Source: Haloarcula pellucida (GTDB lineage Archaea > Halobacteriota > Halobacteria > Halobacteriales > Haloarculaceae). Taken from it: a DNA stretch of 64,000 nt. The notes under the pieces were generated by a model. That model worked only from the letters and a program-made list of their open reading frames with translations, searched no databases and was not told the DNA's origin. Each line of letters opens with the position of its first letter. Within the stretch, counting starts at the first letter, position 1. Where the stretch lies: positions 434,417 through 498,416 of the forward strand of contig NZ_BMOU01000002.1 in NCBI RefSeq assembly GCF_014647235.1, in the 5' to 3' direction. A program made the position numbers and the translations under genes. Below, piece by piece: positions 41,799-52,257 of the stretch.

Positions 41799-41981
41799 TC
41801 ACCGAATCAGCGTCCGGCTGACGGTGACGACCAGCGCGAGCGATAGCGCCGAGAAGACCGCGTCGTCAGCGGTGGCACCGACGGCGAGGAACAGCGCCAG
41901 ACCGGCGAGAAAGCCGGTGACGAGCGAGACGGCCCCGTGGGTGACCCGCGGACCGATGGGTAGCGGTCGTGCTGTCGACAT
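41799..41981 (-). CDS. Small two-helix membrane protein
   Basis: A 60-aa protein with hydrophobic stretches VSLVTGFLAGLALFLAVG and AVFSALSLALVVTVSRTL. It is an isolated small gene between pyrG and a large membrane gene; ATG at 41981. No function known. Confidence 0.55.
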   Translation of the reverse strand: MSTARPLPIGPRVTHGAVSLVTGFLAGLALFLAVGATADDAVFSALSLALVVTVSRTLIR

Positions 41982-42045
41982 AGTCCTGTATAGTACATTA
42001 TTGATGATAAGGATATGCCCGAACTCACTGGCGATGGTCGACTCC

Positions 42046-43410
42046 TCAGTTCGCGACCGGCTGTGAGATGATCCACAGCGAGAGCACGGTGTACCCCACC
42101 ATGACGACGACGAGCGGGAGATGTGCCCGCCGGGCGGCGCGGCCGTACCGCCCGACTGCGACGGTGTGGGCGGCCACGACGGCGACGAGGTGGCCCCCGA
42201 CGACGAGTGCCACCTGCGACCCCCAGAACGCCGCCAGCGAGAGGCCCGCGACGGGGTCGGGCGCGAACAGGCCGGCGGTCGTCAGGTCGGCGAGCGTCCC
42301 GAGGTTCCGGAGGACGAACGGGTAGGTGTGGGCCACCTCGTAGGCCCCCGCGATGGGGAGCAACGAGGCGGCGAAGGCCGTCGCTGTCCGGCCGACCGGC
42401 CGCGACTCGCCCGCGGCGGCGTCGACGAGCGAGACGGCGGCCCAGTAGCTCCCCAGAAACAGCGCGAACCCGGCGAGATACAGCACGGTTGCGGCTGAGG
42501 TCGGACCGAGTGCGTCGGGCATCGCGGCCAGCAGCGCTCGGAACGTCGTCGTCTCGGCCATGCCGTCGAAACTGACAGTGTACAGCGCGAGGACGACGAA
42601 CGCCACCGTCGAGCTATCGGTCACGGTGCGGGTGCAGGCCCGCCACGGTGCTCGGAGCGTTATCCGGTAGCCACTGTCGACGTGTACCGGTGCGATTCGG
42701 CCCAGCAGTCGGTAGAGCACCGCCAGCGGGTCGGCCCGGCGGAGCCACGTCGGCCCGAACGCGAGCGCTCCGACGACCATCACGAGGGCGTAGCCCGCGA
42801 CCAGCGCGGCGGTGAGACGCGGGGAGCGCGGGAGCGTCGTGAGGTTCTCGACGACGCCGACCAGTAGCGCGAACCCGGCGACGGCGGGCCAGTCGCCGAG
42901 CGGTTCGGGGTACTCACCCAGTAGTGCCGGCTGGTCCCCCTCAAGCCACGCGAGGCCCGCATACAGCGTGCCCCACGGCGAGACGACGCGCCACGGACTC
43001 CCGGCGACGACGGCGAGGAGGCCGAGCCCCTTCAGCCACACCGGCCAGAACAGTACCGTCGCGACGTTCTCCGACGCGATCTGCTGGCCGAGGATGCCGG
43101 TGGCGAGGACGGCAATCAGCGCGAACAGGCCGACGGTCCGCCCGGCGTTGGCGAGCGTCTGTACGGCCCAGAAGGGGAGGGTGAGCGCCGGTGTCTCGTG
43201 GCCGCCACCGGCCTCTCGCTCCCCTATGGCCAGCCACCCCGCGGTGACGGCGACGGTGCCACCCGCGCCGGTGTACAGGAGCCACAGCGGAATCGGTGCC
43301 TCGACGCCGCTGCCGACGCTTCCGTGCGCGCTCGCGACACCGGCGAACCCGAGGGCCGCGAGCGTCGTGACTGTGAGCGCGAGCGCCCGACAGCGGCGGC
43401 GGCGGTCCAT
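42046..43410 (-). CDS. Polytopic membrane protein of unknown function
   Basis: A 454-aa protein with a signal-like N terminus (ALALTVTTLAALGFAGVASA) followed by about ten transmembrane helices. Conserved motifs include FWPVWLKGLGLLAVVAGSPWRVVSPWGTLYAGL and WLRRADPLAVLYRLLGRI as two regions, plus VAHTYPFVLRNL near the C terminus. It resembles copper or cytochrome-associated haloarchaeal membrane proteins, but no assignment can be proven. A much longer antisense-like frame upstream was not used. Confidence 0.7.
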   Translation of the reverse strand: MDRRRRCRALALTVTTLAALGFAGVASAHGSVGSGVEAPIPLWLLYTGAGGTVAVTAGWLAIGEREAGGGHETPALTLPFWAVQTLANAGRTVGLFALIAVLATGILGQQIASENVATVLFWPVWLKGLGLLAVVAGSPWRVVSPWGTLYAGLAWLEGDQPALLGEYPEPLGDWPAVAGFALLVGVVENLTTLPRSPRLTAALVAGYALVMVVGALAFGPTWLRRADPLAVLYRLLGRIAPVHVDSGYRITLRAPWRACTRTVTDSSTVAFVVLALYTVSFDGMAETTTFRALLAAMPDALGPTSAATVLYLAGFALFLGSYWAAVSLVDAAAGESRPVGRTATAFAASLLPIAGAYEVAHTYPFVLRNLGTLADLTTAGLFAPDPVAGLSLAAFWGSQVALVVGGHLVAVVAAHTVAVGRYGRAARRAHLPLVVVMVGYTVLSLWIISQPVAN

Positions 43411-43509
43411 ACCCCAGACTGGCCCGCCGCCGGGCAAGTACGTACCGCTCTCGCTCGCCCGGCGCAGACGATAGCCGACCTTATGCTCGCCGGCCGTCGA
43501 GTGTCGACA

Positions 43510-44769
43510 ATGCGACCCCGGACGACCCTCGTCGCGCTGCTGGTCTGCGGTGCGCTGGCCGCCGTCCTCGCCGTCGGCGTGACGGCCAACGGCGGCGCAC
43601 TCGCCCAGACGTGGGTGAGCGACACGGCCCGCCAGAACGAGGTGAACCACCACGCCGTCGGCGTCGGTCCGCGCGGCGACGTTCTCGTCGCGCCCGTCGC
43701 GGCCGTCCCCAACGCCGAACCGATCGGCCCGAACTCCTGTTCGCTCGTCCGTCTCCGACCGAGCGACGGGGCGACGCGCTGGCGGTGGAGCGTCCCGGCC
43801 GGAGAGTGTTTCACCCACGCGCTCACCCAACCGGCCGTCGCGGACGTAGACGGCGACGGCGGGTTGGAGGCCGCCGTCGGCACGACGGAGAACGCCGTCG
43901 TCGTCCTCGACGCGGCCACCGGCACCGAGGAGTGGCGCGTGCCGCTGTCGACGTACGGCTACGGCCAGCCCTCGGTCGGGAACGTCACCGGCGACGCGGG
44001 CCCGGACGTCGTCACGAGCGACATCGCGGGGACGCTCGTCGTCGCCCACGGGAACGGGACCGTGGCGTGGCGACGAGACGCGAACATGACCGTGTGGGCG
44101 CGGCCGCGACTGGCCGACGTGGACGACGATGGGGCCTCTGAGGTGGTCCTCGGCGGCGACGGCGGCGTCGTCGTCTACGAGGGCGACGGTGCCGAGCGGT
44201 GGCGTACCGACGTCGACGCGACGACGCTCGCCGTCGGCCCGGACGGGACGGTGCTGGCGGGCAGTACGGGCGAACTGACCGCGCTCGACGGGGCCACCGG
44301 CGAGCGGCGGTGGACGGCCGACATCAGCGGGACACCCCGAATCCACGACGTGGGCGACGCCGACGGTGACGGCCGCGCCGAGGTGTACGCCGGCGTCGCG
44401 GGGAACTCGGTGCTGGCCGTCGACGTGGACGCCGGCGAGACCGAGTGGCGAACGTCGCTGGGCGGCGGCGAGCGCCAGACGGCCTACGCGCCGGTGCTGG
44501 ACGACGTGGACGGCGACGGCACGCAGGACGTGATTGCAGTGACGAACGACGGCACCGTCGCGGTTCTCGACGGCCGGACCGGCGAGGAACGCGCGGCCTA
44601 CGAACGCTCGGTCCCCATCTGGACGTTCGCCACGTCGGCGGACCTCGACGGTGACGGCGGGGCGGAGGTGCTGGTCCGGTACGGCGACGGCCGCGTCGTC
44701 GCGCTCGACTGGACCTCGTCCGGCGGGAGCGCGCTCGCCGTTTCGCCGGTCGCTACAGGTGCGCCCTGA
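43510..44769 (+). CDS. Exported PQQ-like beta-propeller protein
   Basis: A 419-aa protein with an N-terminal membrane signal (LVALLVCGALAAVLAVGV) and repeated blades with Trp and VADVDGDGGLEAAVG, LADVDDDGASEVVLGG, DVGDADGDGRAEVYAG and DDVDGDGTQDVIAVTN. Each D-x-D-G-D-G element is typical of FG-GAP/calcium-binding propellers, alternating with PQQ-like LDAATGTEEWRVPL. It is divergent from the polytopic gene before it. It overlaps the next gene's 3' end by 17 nt. Function unknown. Confidence 0.82.
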   Translation: MRPRTTLVALLVCGALAAVLAVGVTANGGALAQTWVSDTARQNEVNHHAVGVGPRGDVLVAPVAAVPNAEPIGPNSCSLVRLRPSDGATRWRWSVPAGECFTHALTQPAVADVDGDGGLEAAVGTTENAVVVLDAATGTEEWRVPLSTYGYGQPSVGNVTGDAGPDVVTSDIAGTLVVAHGNGTVAWRRDANMTVWARPRLADVDDDGASEVVLGGDGGVVVYEGDGAERWRTDVDATTLAVGPDGTVLAGSTGELTALDGATGERRWTADISGTPRIHDVGDADGDGRAEVYAGVAGNSVLAVDVDAGETEWRTSLGGGERQTAYAPVLDDVDGDGTQDVIAVTNDGTVAVLDGRTGEERAAYERSVPIWTFATSADLDGDGGAEVLVRYGDGRVVALDWTSSGGSALAVSPVATGAP

Positions 44770-45346
44770 GGAACGTTGCCACCACGTCGGCGACGTCCTC
44801 GGCCTGCCCGACGAAGTGATGATCCGCGGCGACCGACTCGACGGCGTGGCCGAGTTCTCGGGCGCGTTCGACCACCGGCCGCCAGTCGACGGTGTCGTCG
44901 CGGTCGCCGTAGACGACCTGTACCGGGCAGTCGATGGCGTCGAGTGCGTCGACGGCAGCGCCGTTCGATAGGGCGGCGGGCGGGGCCAGTACCGAGAGGG
45001 CGGCGGGGGCATCGTCCTCGCTCACCTCGGCGGCCGCCCGGAGCGCCACGTCGGCGCCGAAACTGTAGCCGAACAGGCCGACGGCGTCGTAGCGCTCGCT
45101 CGCCCACGCCAGCGCGTTCTCGGCGTCGACGCGCTCGCCCCGCCCCCCGTCCCACGGGCCGTAATCGAACCGGAGACAGGCGACGTCGGGACCGAGCGCG
45201 TCGCTCACCGCGCGAAGCCGCTGGTCCGACCGACTGCCCCCGTACCGGGGGTGTGGCGGGCAGGCGACGACGGCCCGGTCGGTCTCGGGCGAGTCGAGGG
45301 TCGCCACGACCCGCCGACCACCGGGGACGTGAACTGTCTCGCTCAT
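44753..45346 (-). CDS. Alpha/beta hydrolase (dienelactone/PGAP1-like)
   Basis: A 197-aa hydrolase. Nucleophile elbow G-Y-S-F-G (LFGYSFGADVALRA), Asp near QVVYGDRDDTVDW and the catalytic His in ADHHFVGQ. The size fits small haloarchaeal hydrolases of the KANL3/Tex30-type group. Convergent with the propeller gene. Substrate unknown. Confidence 0.85.
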   Translation of the reverse strand: MSETVHVPGGRRVVATLDSPETDRAVVACPPHPRYGGSRSDQRLRAVSDALGPDVACLRFDYGPWDGGRGERVDAENALAWASERYDAVGLFGYSFGADVALRAAAEVSEDDAPAALSVLAPPAALSNGAAVDALDAIDCPVQVVYGDRDDTVDWRPVVERARELGHAVESVAADHHFVGQAEDVADVVATFLRAHL

Positions 45347-45505
45347 GCCCACACCGTCGGCGGGTGCGGCCCTGTATCTGTCGCCGCAGCACGCGCCGCG
45401 CGGTCGTCCGAAGCGTCGTCGCCTCCGTTGGCCTACCCGGTGACGGCCGTCTCACGACGGCCAGTAGTGGAAGAAATTTAAGTCGACAGCACCGAACTTT
45501 GAGCC

Positions 45506-46375
45506 ATGGGAATCCTCTCGCGTGCCTCGTACATCATTCGGTCGAAGGTGAACGCGGTGCTCAACCGTTCTGAAGACCCCGCCGAGACACTCGATTACAG
45601 CTACGAGCAGATGCGAAACGAGTTGCAGGACGTCAAACAAGGCATCGCGGACCTGACGACCCAGAAGAAACGGCTGGAGATACAAAAGCGTCGGTTAGAG
45701 GAGAACGTCGAGAAGCACAACGATCAGGCCCGACAGGCCGTCAAGCAGGACCGTGAGGACCTCGCCCGGCAGGCCTTAGAGAAGAAAAAGCAGAAGATGA
45801 CCCAGATAGAGGAACTCGACTCCCAAATCTCTCACCTGGAGTCCCAGCAGGACCAACTCGTCGACCAGAAAGACGAGCTCCAGCGCCAGATAGAGCAGTT
45901 CCGCACCAAGAAGGAGACGATGAAGGCCCGCCACGAGGCCGCGAAAGCCTCGAAGCGAGTCAACGAAGCCATGACCGGGGCCGGCGACGAGATGGAGGAC
46001 GTCAACCGTGCCATCGAGCGCGCAGAGGAACGCACCGAGGACATGGAGGCTCGCGCACAGGCGATGGACGAACTCCGCGAGGACGGCGTACTGGAGGATC
46101 AGCTCTCCGATAAGAGCTCGCTGGAGCAGGAACTGGAGGACATCCAGCAGGAGGGGGCCGTCGACGCCGAACTCGACACGCTGAAACAGGAGATGGGCAA
46201 GGCCGACGAGGTGACCAGCGAAACCGAATCCGCGGACGCCGAACCCAGCGACGCCGAGACGGAACTCGAACAGGAACTCGCCGAGGACACCGCCGCCGAC
46301 GTGGAGACGCCCGACGTCGACGAGAGCGAGGTCGAGTCCGAACTCGAAGAGCTCAAAGACGACGAGCAGGCCTGA
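45506..46375 (+). CDS. pspA: PspA/IM30 family coiled-coil protein
   Basis: A 289-aa protein. GILSRASYIIRSKVNAVLN is the membrane-binding amphipathic helix and SEDPAETLDYSYEQM the next helix of the PspA/Vipp1 fold; long coiled coils run to about 225 and an acidic tail (ELEQELAEDTAADVETP) follows. Such proteins assemble on damaged membranes. A TATA-like AATTTAAG lies about 26-30 nt before the ATG, so the transcript is probably leaderless. Confidence 0.9.
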   Translation: MGILSRASYIIRSKVNAVLNRSEDPAETLDYSYEQMRNELQDVKQGIADLTTQKKRLEIQKRRLEENVEKHNDQARQAVKQDREDLARQALEKKKQKMTQIEELDSQISHLESQQDQLVDQKDELQRQIEQFRTKKETMKARHEAAKASKRVNEAMTGAGDEMEDVNRAIERAEERTEDMEARAQAMDELREDGVLEDQLSDKSSLEQELEDIQQEGAVDAELDTLKQEMGKADEVTSETESADAEPSDAETELEQELAEDTAADVETPDVDESEVESELEELKDDEQA

Positions 46376-46405
46376 CGTTCCGTTTCCCGCCGTTACTGCG
46401 TGGGC

Positions 46406-48319
46406 TCACAGCGGCCAGACGAACGCGACCGCCACCGTGGTGACGACACAGAGGAGCAACTGCAACGGCGCGCCGACGCGGGCGTAGTCGGTGAACCGGT
46501 AGCCGCCGGGACCGTACACCATCAGGTTCGTCTGGTACCCGACGGGGGTGAGGAAGGCGGTTGCGACGGCGAAGGTGACGACGAGTAAGAAGGGCGTCCC
46601 GTCGACGCCGACGTCCTGTGCCGTCGCGACGGCGATTGGCGCCATCAGCACGACGGTCGCGACCGGGGTGATGAGGCTGGCGAGAACCGCCGTCAGGAGG
46701 TAGAACAACGCGAGCAAGACCAGCGGCGGCACGACCACGGCCACCTCGGCGAGCAAGCCGCCGACGAACGCCGCGCCGCCGGTGGCCTGCATCGCCGCGC
46801 CTAGAGGTAAGAGCCCAGCCAGCAGGAAGACGACGTTCCAGCTAACCGCGTCGTAGGCCCGCGAGGCCGGGATCGACCCCGTCGCGACCATCGCGACGAC
46901 GCCGCCGAGTGCGGCGATGTAAATCGGAACCACCCCGACCGCGGCGAGCGCGATGACGGCGACGAGGATTCCCAGCGGGAGCAGCGCTCGCGGACTGAGT
47001 CTCGGCGGGGGGGCCGATCCCTCGCCGTGGATGACGTCGAACAGTTCGGGCGGCCCCTCCGTGAGGACGAGATATCCCTCCTCCTCCAGATGCGCTATCT
47101 CGTCGACCGGCGTCTGCAACAGCAGCGTGTCCCCGGCGGCGAGTTCGACGCCGGCGAACGCCTCCCGGATGACGGTGTCGCCGCGTCGAATCGCCAGCAC
47201 CGTCACGTCGAACCGCGAGCGCAGGTCCACGTCTCCGAGCGTGCGGCCGCGCAGTCGCGACTCCCCGTGGACGACGGCCTCCGCGAGCACGCCGGAGTGG
47301 CCGCTCTCGGCCAGTAGTTCCTCGGTCACGGACTCGCGGGGGAGTTGTCGCAGGCCGTAGCGTTCGCCGAACTGGTTGACTGCCTGTGTGCTGCCCCGAA
47401 CCGTCAGCACGTCGCCCGGTTCGAGCGGTCGGTCGGTCGCCGTCGCGAAGAAGGACTCCCCGTCCCGGTCGATCTGGAGCACGTCGACGTCTATCGGCTC
47501 CGGTTCGGTGGGTTCGCCGTCGGCGAGTGCGACCTCGCCGTCGTCGGCCGCCACGACGGCGTCCACGCCGTCGCTGTCGAGGGCCTCCGCGACGGTCAGA
47601 CCGACCAGCGGCGAGGACTCGCGGACCGTCAACTGTGCGAGGTGGCGGTCCATGTCGAACTCCTCGGTGAAGTCCGCGAACGGGCGTATCCGCTCGGGGA
47701 CGAGCACCCGGCCGACGGTGAGCAGATAGCCGACGCCGACCAGCAGGATGACGATACCGACGGGCGTGAGCGTAAACATCGAGAACGGTTCGTTCAGCAG
47801 GTCTCGGGAGATGTCGCTCGCGAGTAGGTTCGTCGCGGTGCCGACGAGGGTGAGCGTCCCACCGAGCATCGCCGCGAAGGAGAGCGGCAGGAGGAACTTC
47901 GACGGCGAGATGCCGTACCGTTCCGAGAGACCGGTGACGAGGGGGATGAACACGGCGACGATGGGGGTGTTGTTGACGAACCCCGCGCCGACGCCCGTGG
48001 TGCCGACGATGGCCGCGAGCAGTCGTCGCTCGTCGCCACCGGTGAGCGCCGCCAGTCTGGCACCGAGCCAGTCGACCACGCCGGCCTCTTCTATGCCCGC
48101 GCTGAGGATGTACATCGCGACGATAGTGACCACCGCAGGACTGGCGAACCCCGCGATGGCCTCGCGTGCGGGGACGCCGGTGTACGGTTCGAGGACGGCC
48201 AGCGAGACGAGGACGGCGATAGCGGTGATGTCCGGGGGGAGCCACTCGGTGACGAACAGCGTCAGGGTGGCGGCGACGAGTGCGAACACTACCAACGCAC
48301 CCGTCGAGAGCGCTGCCAT
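46406..48319 (-). CDS. SLC13-type permease with two TrkA-C domains
   Basis: A 637-aa membrane transporter. Two sets of hydrophobic helices (about 5-200 and 425-635) flank a soluble region of about 200 residues with two TrkA-C/RCK-type repeats (SSPLVGLTVAEALDS and LRGRTLGDVDLRSR). This is the architecture of divalent-anion/sodium symporters such as sulphate permeases. Hairpin motifs FVNNTPIVAVFIP and FLTPVGYQTNLMVYGPGG are present. Anion specificity is not resolved. Confidence 0.9.
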   Translation of the reverse strand: MAALSTGALVVFALVAATLTLFVTEWLPPDITAIAVLVSLAVLEPYTGVPAREAIAGFASPAVVTIVAMYILSAGIEEAGVVDWLGARLAALTGGDERRLLAAIVGTTGVGAGFVNNTPIVAVFIPLVTGLSERYGISPSKFLLPLSFAAMLGGTLTLVGTATNLLASDISRDLLNEPFSMFTLTPVGIVILLVGVGYLLTVGRVLVPERIRPFADFTEEFDMDRHLAQLTVRESSPLVGLTVAEALDSDGVDAVVAADDGEVALADGEPTEPEPIDVDVLQIDRDGESFFATATDRPLEPGDVLTVRGSTQAVNQFGERYGLRQLPRESVTEELLAESGHSGVLAEAVVHGESRLRGRTLGDVDLRSRFDVTVLAIRRGDTVIREAFAGVELAAGDTLLLQTPVDEIAHLEEEGYLVLTEGPPELFDVIHGEGSAPPPRLSPRALLPLGILVAVIALAAVGVVPIYIAALGGVVAMVATGSIPASRAYDAVSWNVVFLLAGLLPLGAAMQATGGAAFVGGLLAEVAVVVPPLVLLALFYLLTAVLASLITPVATVVLMAPIAVATAQDVGVDGTPFLLVVTFAVATAFLTPVGYQTNLMVYGPGGYRFTDYARVGAPLQLLLCVVTTVAVAFVWPL

Positions 48320-48394
48320 ACTCCAGCCGAACGTTCGGCCGTGTGATAAATACGGGTGGCGTCGACGGGTTTCCCTCGTAGGAGACGCTCCCGC

Positions 48395-49438
48395 TCAGTC
48401 CCAGTTTACGTCCACCGAACGGTCCGTCTCGCGGAGGATGAACGGGCCGATAGAGAGGGTCCGCTTGGTGATGGTGACGATGCGGAGGATGTACGCGAGC
48501 AGGAGCGTGAAGGGCAGCAGGGAAACCGTGGTCGTAATCGCCAGTATCCATAGCGAGTTGCCGACGCCGAACGTGAGGCTCGTGAAGTCACGTGGGTCGA
48601 AAAACACCTGTGCGGAGATGGCGACGGCCAGCGCTGGCACCGCGACGTACAGCAGCGTCCGAGAGAGGTTCGACAGTTCCCACTGGAAGTACAGCGTCTT
48701 GAAGTGTTCGCGGGCCGGCCCGAACAGTTCCAGCGTGTCGACGAGCGTCCCGAGTCGGTCCAGTGCTTCCTCGGAGAGTTCCTCGGCGTACTCCTCACGG
48801 ATGCGCCGGCCGGCGTACAGTTTCCACGAGTAGTTGTAGTTCAATGCGGCCTTCACGACGTCGAACTCGCCGAAGTTCGCGCCTTCGAGTTGGTCGGTGA
48901 CGGTGTCGGCGTTGCCGACGACGGAGTCGAGGTACGTCGACAGCAGATCCGTCAGGTTCTGGTCCAGGTCGTCGGTTTCGACGGCCTCCTCGACCGCTTG
49001 GGCGTGTTCTTTCGTCGCGCGGACGAGCGACCGGAGGAACGCCGACGGTTCGGCGGGGCTGACGGCCGCACCGACGGCGTCGGCCACGTCCGAGCGGAAC
49101 TCCATCGCGCCCGCCATCCGGTCGCGCTGGTCACCCACGGCGCCGAGTTCCTGCGAGAGGACGAGTTGGCTCAGCGTCAGCACCAGCGTGACGCCGGTGA
49201 TGGTACCGGTGATGAGCGCCTGATACAGCGTCTCGACGGGGTCACCACGCGTCAGTAGTTTCTGTCCGGGAGTCGGGTGGAGGACGCCGACGACGACGAG
49301 CGTCGCGAACAGGCCCGCCGAGAACAGGCCGGCGACGAGCCGCCGGTCGGCGTCGAGCAACACCCAGAGGAACCACGTACTCTCGTCAGCCCGCTCCCGC
49401 ATGGTGTCGCTGGGCTGGTCCCGGTCGGCGTCGGTCAT
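48395..49438 (-). CDS. Membrane protein of unknown function
   Basis: A 347-aa protein with N-terminal helices at about 33-55 and 70-95, a long helical soluble domain (100-245) and C-terminal helices at about 255-275 and 292-318. LSQLVLSQELGAVGDQRDRM follows the second helix. Known in haloarchaea as a conserved hypothetical; no catalytic motif. It is transcribed in line with the permease gene but separated by about 75 nt. Confidence 0.7.
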   Translation of the reverse strand: MTDADRDQPSDTMRERADESTWFLWVLLDADRRLVAGLFSAGLFATLVVVGVLHPTPGQKLLTRGDPVETLYQALITGTITGVTLVLTLSQLVLSQELGAVGDQRDRMAGAMEFRSDVADAVGAAVSPAEPSAFLRSLVRATKEHAQAVEEAVETDDLDQNLTDLLSTYLDSVVGNADTVTDQLEGANFGEFDVVKAALNYNYSWKLYAGRRIREEYAEELSEEALDRLGTLVDTLELFGPAREHFKTLYFQWELSNLSRTLLYVAVPALAVAISAQVFFDPRDFTSLTFGVGNSLWILAITTTVSLLPFTLLLAYILRIVTITKRTLSIGPFILRETDRSVDVNWD

Positions 49439-49519
49439 GCTGGAGTCGTCGCCCGCCAGAGATAAAAGGGACCGCCTTGCTGTGATGCAGTCACAGCCAC
49501 GGCGGTCGGGGCCGGTTCG

Positions 49520-51448
49520 TTACCGACCGGCGAGGAACGTCACGGCGGTGCGCTGCTGTTCGACCTCGGTTTCGAGGTGGTCGCGGAACTCGTCGAGGTC
49601 GATCTCCGTCTCCTCGCGCTCCTTGCGGTCGCGCACCGAGATGTTGCCGGCGTCTTCCTCGTTGTCGCCGATGATGAGCATGTAGGGCACTCGGTCGTCG
49701 TGGGCCTGCTGAATCTTACGGCCGACGGTCCACGAACGGTCCTCGATTTCGACGCGGAACTCGCCCAGTTCGTCCTGTAACTCCTCACAGTACGGGATGT
49801 TGTCGTCCGAAACCGGGAGGATGCGGACCTGTTCCGGGGCGAGCCACGGCGGGAACTTCCCGTTGTAGTGTTCGGTCAGCACCATGAAGAACCGTTCGTA
49901 GGAGCCATACAGCGCGCGGTGGATCATCACCGGGCGGTGGTCCTCGTTGTCCTCACCCGTGTAGGTCAGGTCGAAGCGCTCGGGCATGTTGAAGTCCAGT
50001 TGGACCGTCGGACCGTCCCAGTTACGGCCCAAAGCGTCCTCGAAGGCGAAGTCTATCTTCGGGCCGTAGAAGGCGCCGTCGCCGGGTTCGACCGCGTAGT
50101 CGATGTCCTGTTCTTCGAGGACAGATTCGAGTTGGGATTCGGCACGTTCCCAGATCTCGTCGCCGCCGACGGACTTCTCGGGCCGGGTGGCGAACTGGAC
50201 GGTGTAGTCGAGGTTGAACGTATCCAGCGTATCGAGGATGATGTCCACCGTCGCAAGCACCTCCTGTTCTATCTGGTCGGGGCGGACGAACAGGTGGCCG
50301 TCGTCGATGGTGAAGGCCCACGTCCGGGAGAGCCCCGAGAGTTCGCCGCGCTGTTCTTTCCGGTAGACCTTCCCGTCCTCGAAGTAGCGGACCGGGAGGT
50401 CCCGATAACTCCAGGACTTCTGATCGAAGATGGTCGCGTGGCCCGGACAGTTCATCGGCTTGAGGCCGTACTCCTCGTCGTTGACGTCCAGCAGGAACAT
50501 GTCGTCGACGTAGTTCTCGTAGTGGCCGGACTTCTTCCACAGTTCGGTGCGGAAGACGTGGGGCGTCTCGATCTCGTCGTAGCCGGCGTCGCGGTTGAGT
50601 TCGGCGGCGTAGTCCGACAGTTCGTTGAGAATCTTCTTCCCGTTGGGTTCGTACAGCGGGAGGCCCGGCCCGGTGGTGTCGTCGATGGAGAACAGGTCCA
50701 TCTCCTGTCCGATCTTGCGGTGGTCGCGCTCTTGGGCCTTCTGACGGCGTTCGAGGTACTCGTCGAGTTCGTCCTGCGTGGGGAAGGCGGTGCCGTAGAC
50801 GCGGGTGAGCGTCTCGTTGTCTTCCTCGCCGCGCCAGAAGGCTGCCGAGATTTCGAGCAGGGCGAACCCGCCGATTTCGCCGGTGGACTCGACGTGGGGG
50901 CCCTGACAGAGGTCGTAGAACTCCCCTTGCGTATAGAAGGAGACGCGCTCCTCGCCGGCGGCCTCGGTTTCGAGGATGTCCTGCTTGAACGGGTTGTCCT
51001 CGTACCGTTCGAGGGCGTCCTCGCGGTCGACGAGTTCGCGTTCGATGTCGTAGTCCTCCTCGATGATGGCCTCCGCTTCGGCCTCGATGTCTTCGAGGTC
51101 GTCCTCGTCTAAGTCGACGTCGGTGACGTCGTAGTAGAACCCGTCGTCGGTCCACGGTCCGATAGTCAGTGTCGCCTCGGGGAACTCCCGCTGAAGCGCC
51201 TGCGCGAAGACGTGGGCGGCGGAGTGCCGAAGCACGTCCACGTACTCGTCGCTGCTCGGTGTGACGATGACCAGTTCGACGTCCTCCTCGATGGGGGTGT
51301 GCTTGTCGACCAACTCGCCGTCCACGACGCCCGCGACGGTGTCGTCACCGAGTCCCGGTCCGATTTCGTAGGCGACGTCTTCGACCGTACTGCCGGCATC
51401 CATCTCTAAGGTGGACCCGTCCGGCAGCGTGACCGTGACCGTACTCAT
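49520..51448 (-). CDS. thrS: Threonyl-tRNA synthetase, bacterial type
   Basis: A 642-aa class II synthetase. An N-terminal TGS-like domain (about 1-62) precedes the second editing domain with H-x3-H ([11 protein letters not shown]) and CQGPHVES, then catalytic motif 2 ([13 protein letters not shown]) and motif 3 ([13 protein letters not shown]), and a C-terminal anticodon-binding domain. Many archaea use a D-aminoacyl-deacylase-like editing domain instead; this protein carries the bacterial/eukaryotic editing domain, consistent with what is seen in haloarchaea. It charges tRNA-Thr. Confidence 0.96.
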   Translation of the reverse strand: MSTVTVTLPDGSTLEMDAGSTVEDVAYEIGPGLGDDTVAGVVDGELVDKHTPIEEDVELVIVTPSSDEYVDVLRHSAAHVFAQALQREFPEATLTIGPWTDDGFYYDVTDVDLDEDDLEDIEAEAEAIIEEDYDIERELVDREDALERYEDNPFKQDILETEAAGEERVSFYTQGEFYDLCQGPHVESTGEIGGFALLEISAAFWRGEEDNETLTRVYGTAFPTQDELDEYLERRQKAQERDHRKIGQEMDLFSIDDTTGPGLPLYEPNGKKILNELSDYAAELNRDAGYDEIETPHVFRTELWKKSGHYENYVDDMFLLDVNDEEYGLKPMNCPGHATIFDQKSWSYRDLPVRYFEDGKVYRKEQRGELSGLSRTWAFTIDDGHLFVRPDQIEQEVLATVDIILDTLDTFNLDYTVQFATRPEKSVGGDEIWERAESQLESVLEEQDIDYAVEPGDGAFYGPKIDFAFEDALGRNWDGPTVQLDFNMPERFDLTYTGEDNEDHRPVMIHRALYGSYERFFMVLTEHYNGKFPPWLAPEQVRILPVSDDNIPYCEELQDELGEFRVEIEDRSWTVGRKIQQAHDDRVPYMLIIGDNEEDAGNISVRDRKEREETEIDLDEFRDHLETEVEQQRTAVTFLAGR

Positions 51449-51502
51449 ACCCGTGGATACGATAGCGGCCGGGGATAAGTGTATTGAGACGCGGACGGCG
51501 AC

Positions 51503-52084
51503 TCATTCAGTCGTCAGGAGTTCTTCCTCGTCGCCCTCGCGAGGGGGCCGTGACCGGTCGTCCCGGTCCGGCGACGCCTCGACGGCCGTTGCGTCGAGCG
51601 GGTCGAACTGCCGTTGGTCGCCGGATTCGAGCGCATCGAGGCGGCCGGGAACCGTGGTGACGTCGCCGTCGACGGCGTGAGGCGAGACACAGACGAGTGA
51701 GTCCCCGAGGAACTCTACGAGCAATACAGACGGGAATCGGATGGCACGGAACTGGTCGTCGACGAGCATGTCGTCGACCTCCCGAAGTTCGAACGCCGGT
51801 GACAGCGAGCACCCGTTGGCCGCCGCCCACTCCCGGAAGACGGTGACGCGGTCGAGGACGTACTCTCCGACGGTCGTTTGGGCCGATTCGGCCGTCGCTG
51901 GCACCTGTTGCCCCCAGACGTGCACCTGTCGGTCGGTGAATGTCTCTGTCTCGACCAGTTCCGTCACGTGTTCGAGGATACACTCCTGTGACTGGTGGTA
52001 CCCCTCTGGTAGCAGCGAACGAACGTACAGTTCGACAGATCGGCCCGCCGGCAGGTCACTCCCTTGCATCGTGGTACCACACAT
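51503..52084 (-). CDS. Conserved haloarchaeal HTH-domain-type protein
   Basis: A 193-aa soluble protein. ELYVRSLLPEGYHQSQECILEHVTEL is the diagnostic opening of a haloarchaea-specific family, followed by TTVGEYVLDRVTVFREWAAANG, and ending in an acidic Asp/Glu-rich tail. An ATG at 52069 is an alternative. Regulation is often assumed for the family, but nothing here proves DNA binding. It is divergent from uspA. Confidence 0.65.
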   Translation of the reverse strand: MCGTTMQGSDLPAGRSVELYVRSLLPEGYHQSQECILEHVTELVETETFTDRQVHVWGQQVPATAESAQTTVGEYVLDRVTVFREWAAANGCSLSPAFELREVDDMLVDDQFRAIRFPSVLLVEFLGDSLVCVSPHAVDGDVTTVPGRLDALESGDQRQFDPLDATAVEASPDRDDRSRPPREGDEEELLTTE

Positions 52085-52257
52085 GATTCCCTCTGATAAA
52101 ATTCCACTAGTTGACAAGTCATGCCGGAACGGCCGTTCGATTGAACGATGGTAACTCGCCGGTCGTCGGACGGTGGAGTCAGGCCGTCCCGAGCGTAGTC
52201 GTGTGGTGTGCCAACAGGGAGTACTATGTATCGTCGGGACGCAGTATCGACGTGCCG

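Noticed and set aside
42046..45012. Apparent 988-codon frame on the minus strand
   Set aside because: Only the part from 43410 leftwards has membrane-protein character; the remainder is antisense to the propeller gene.
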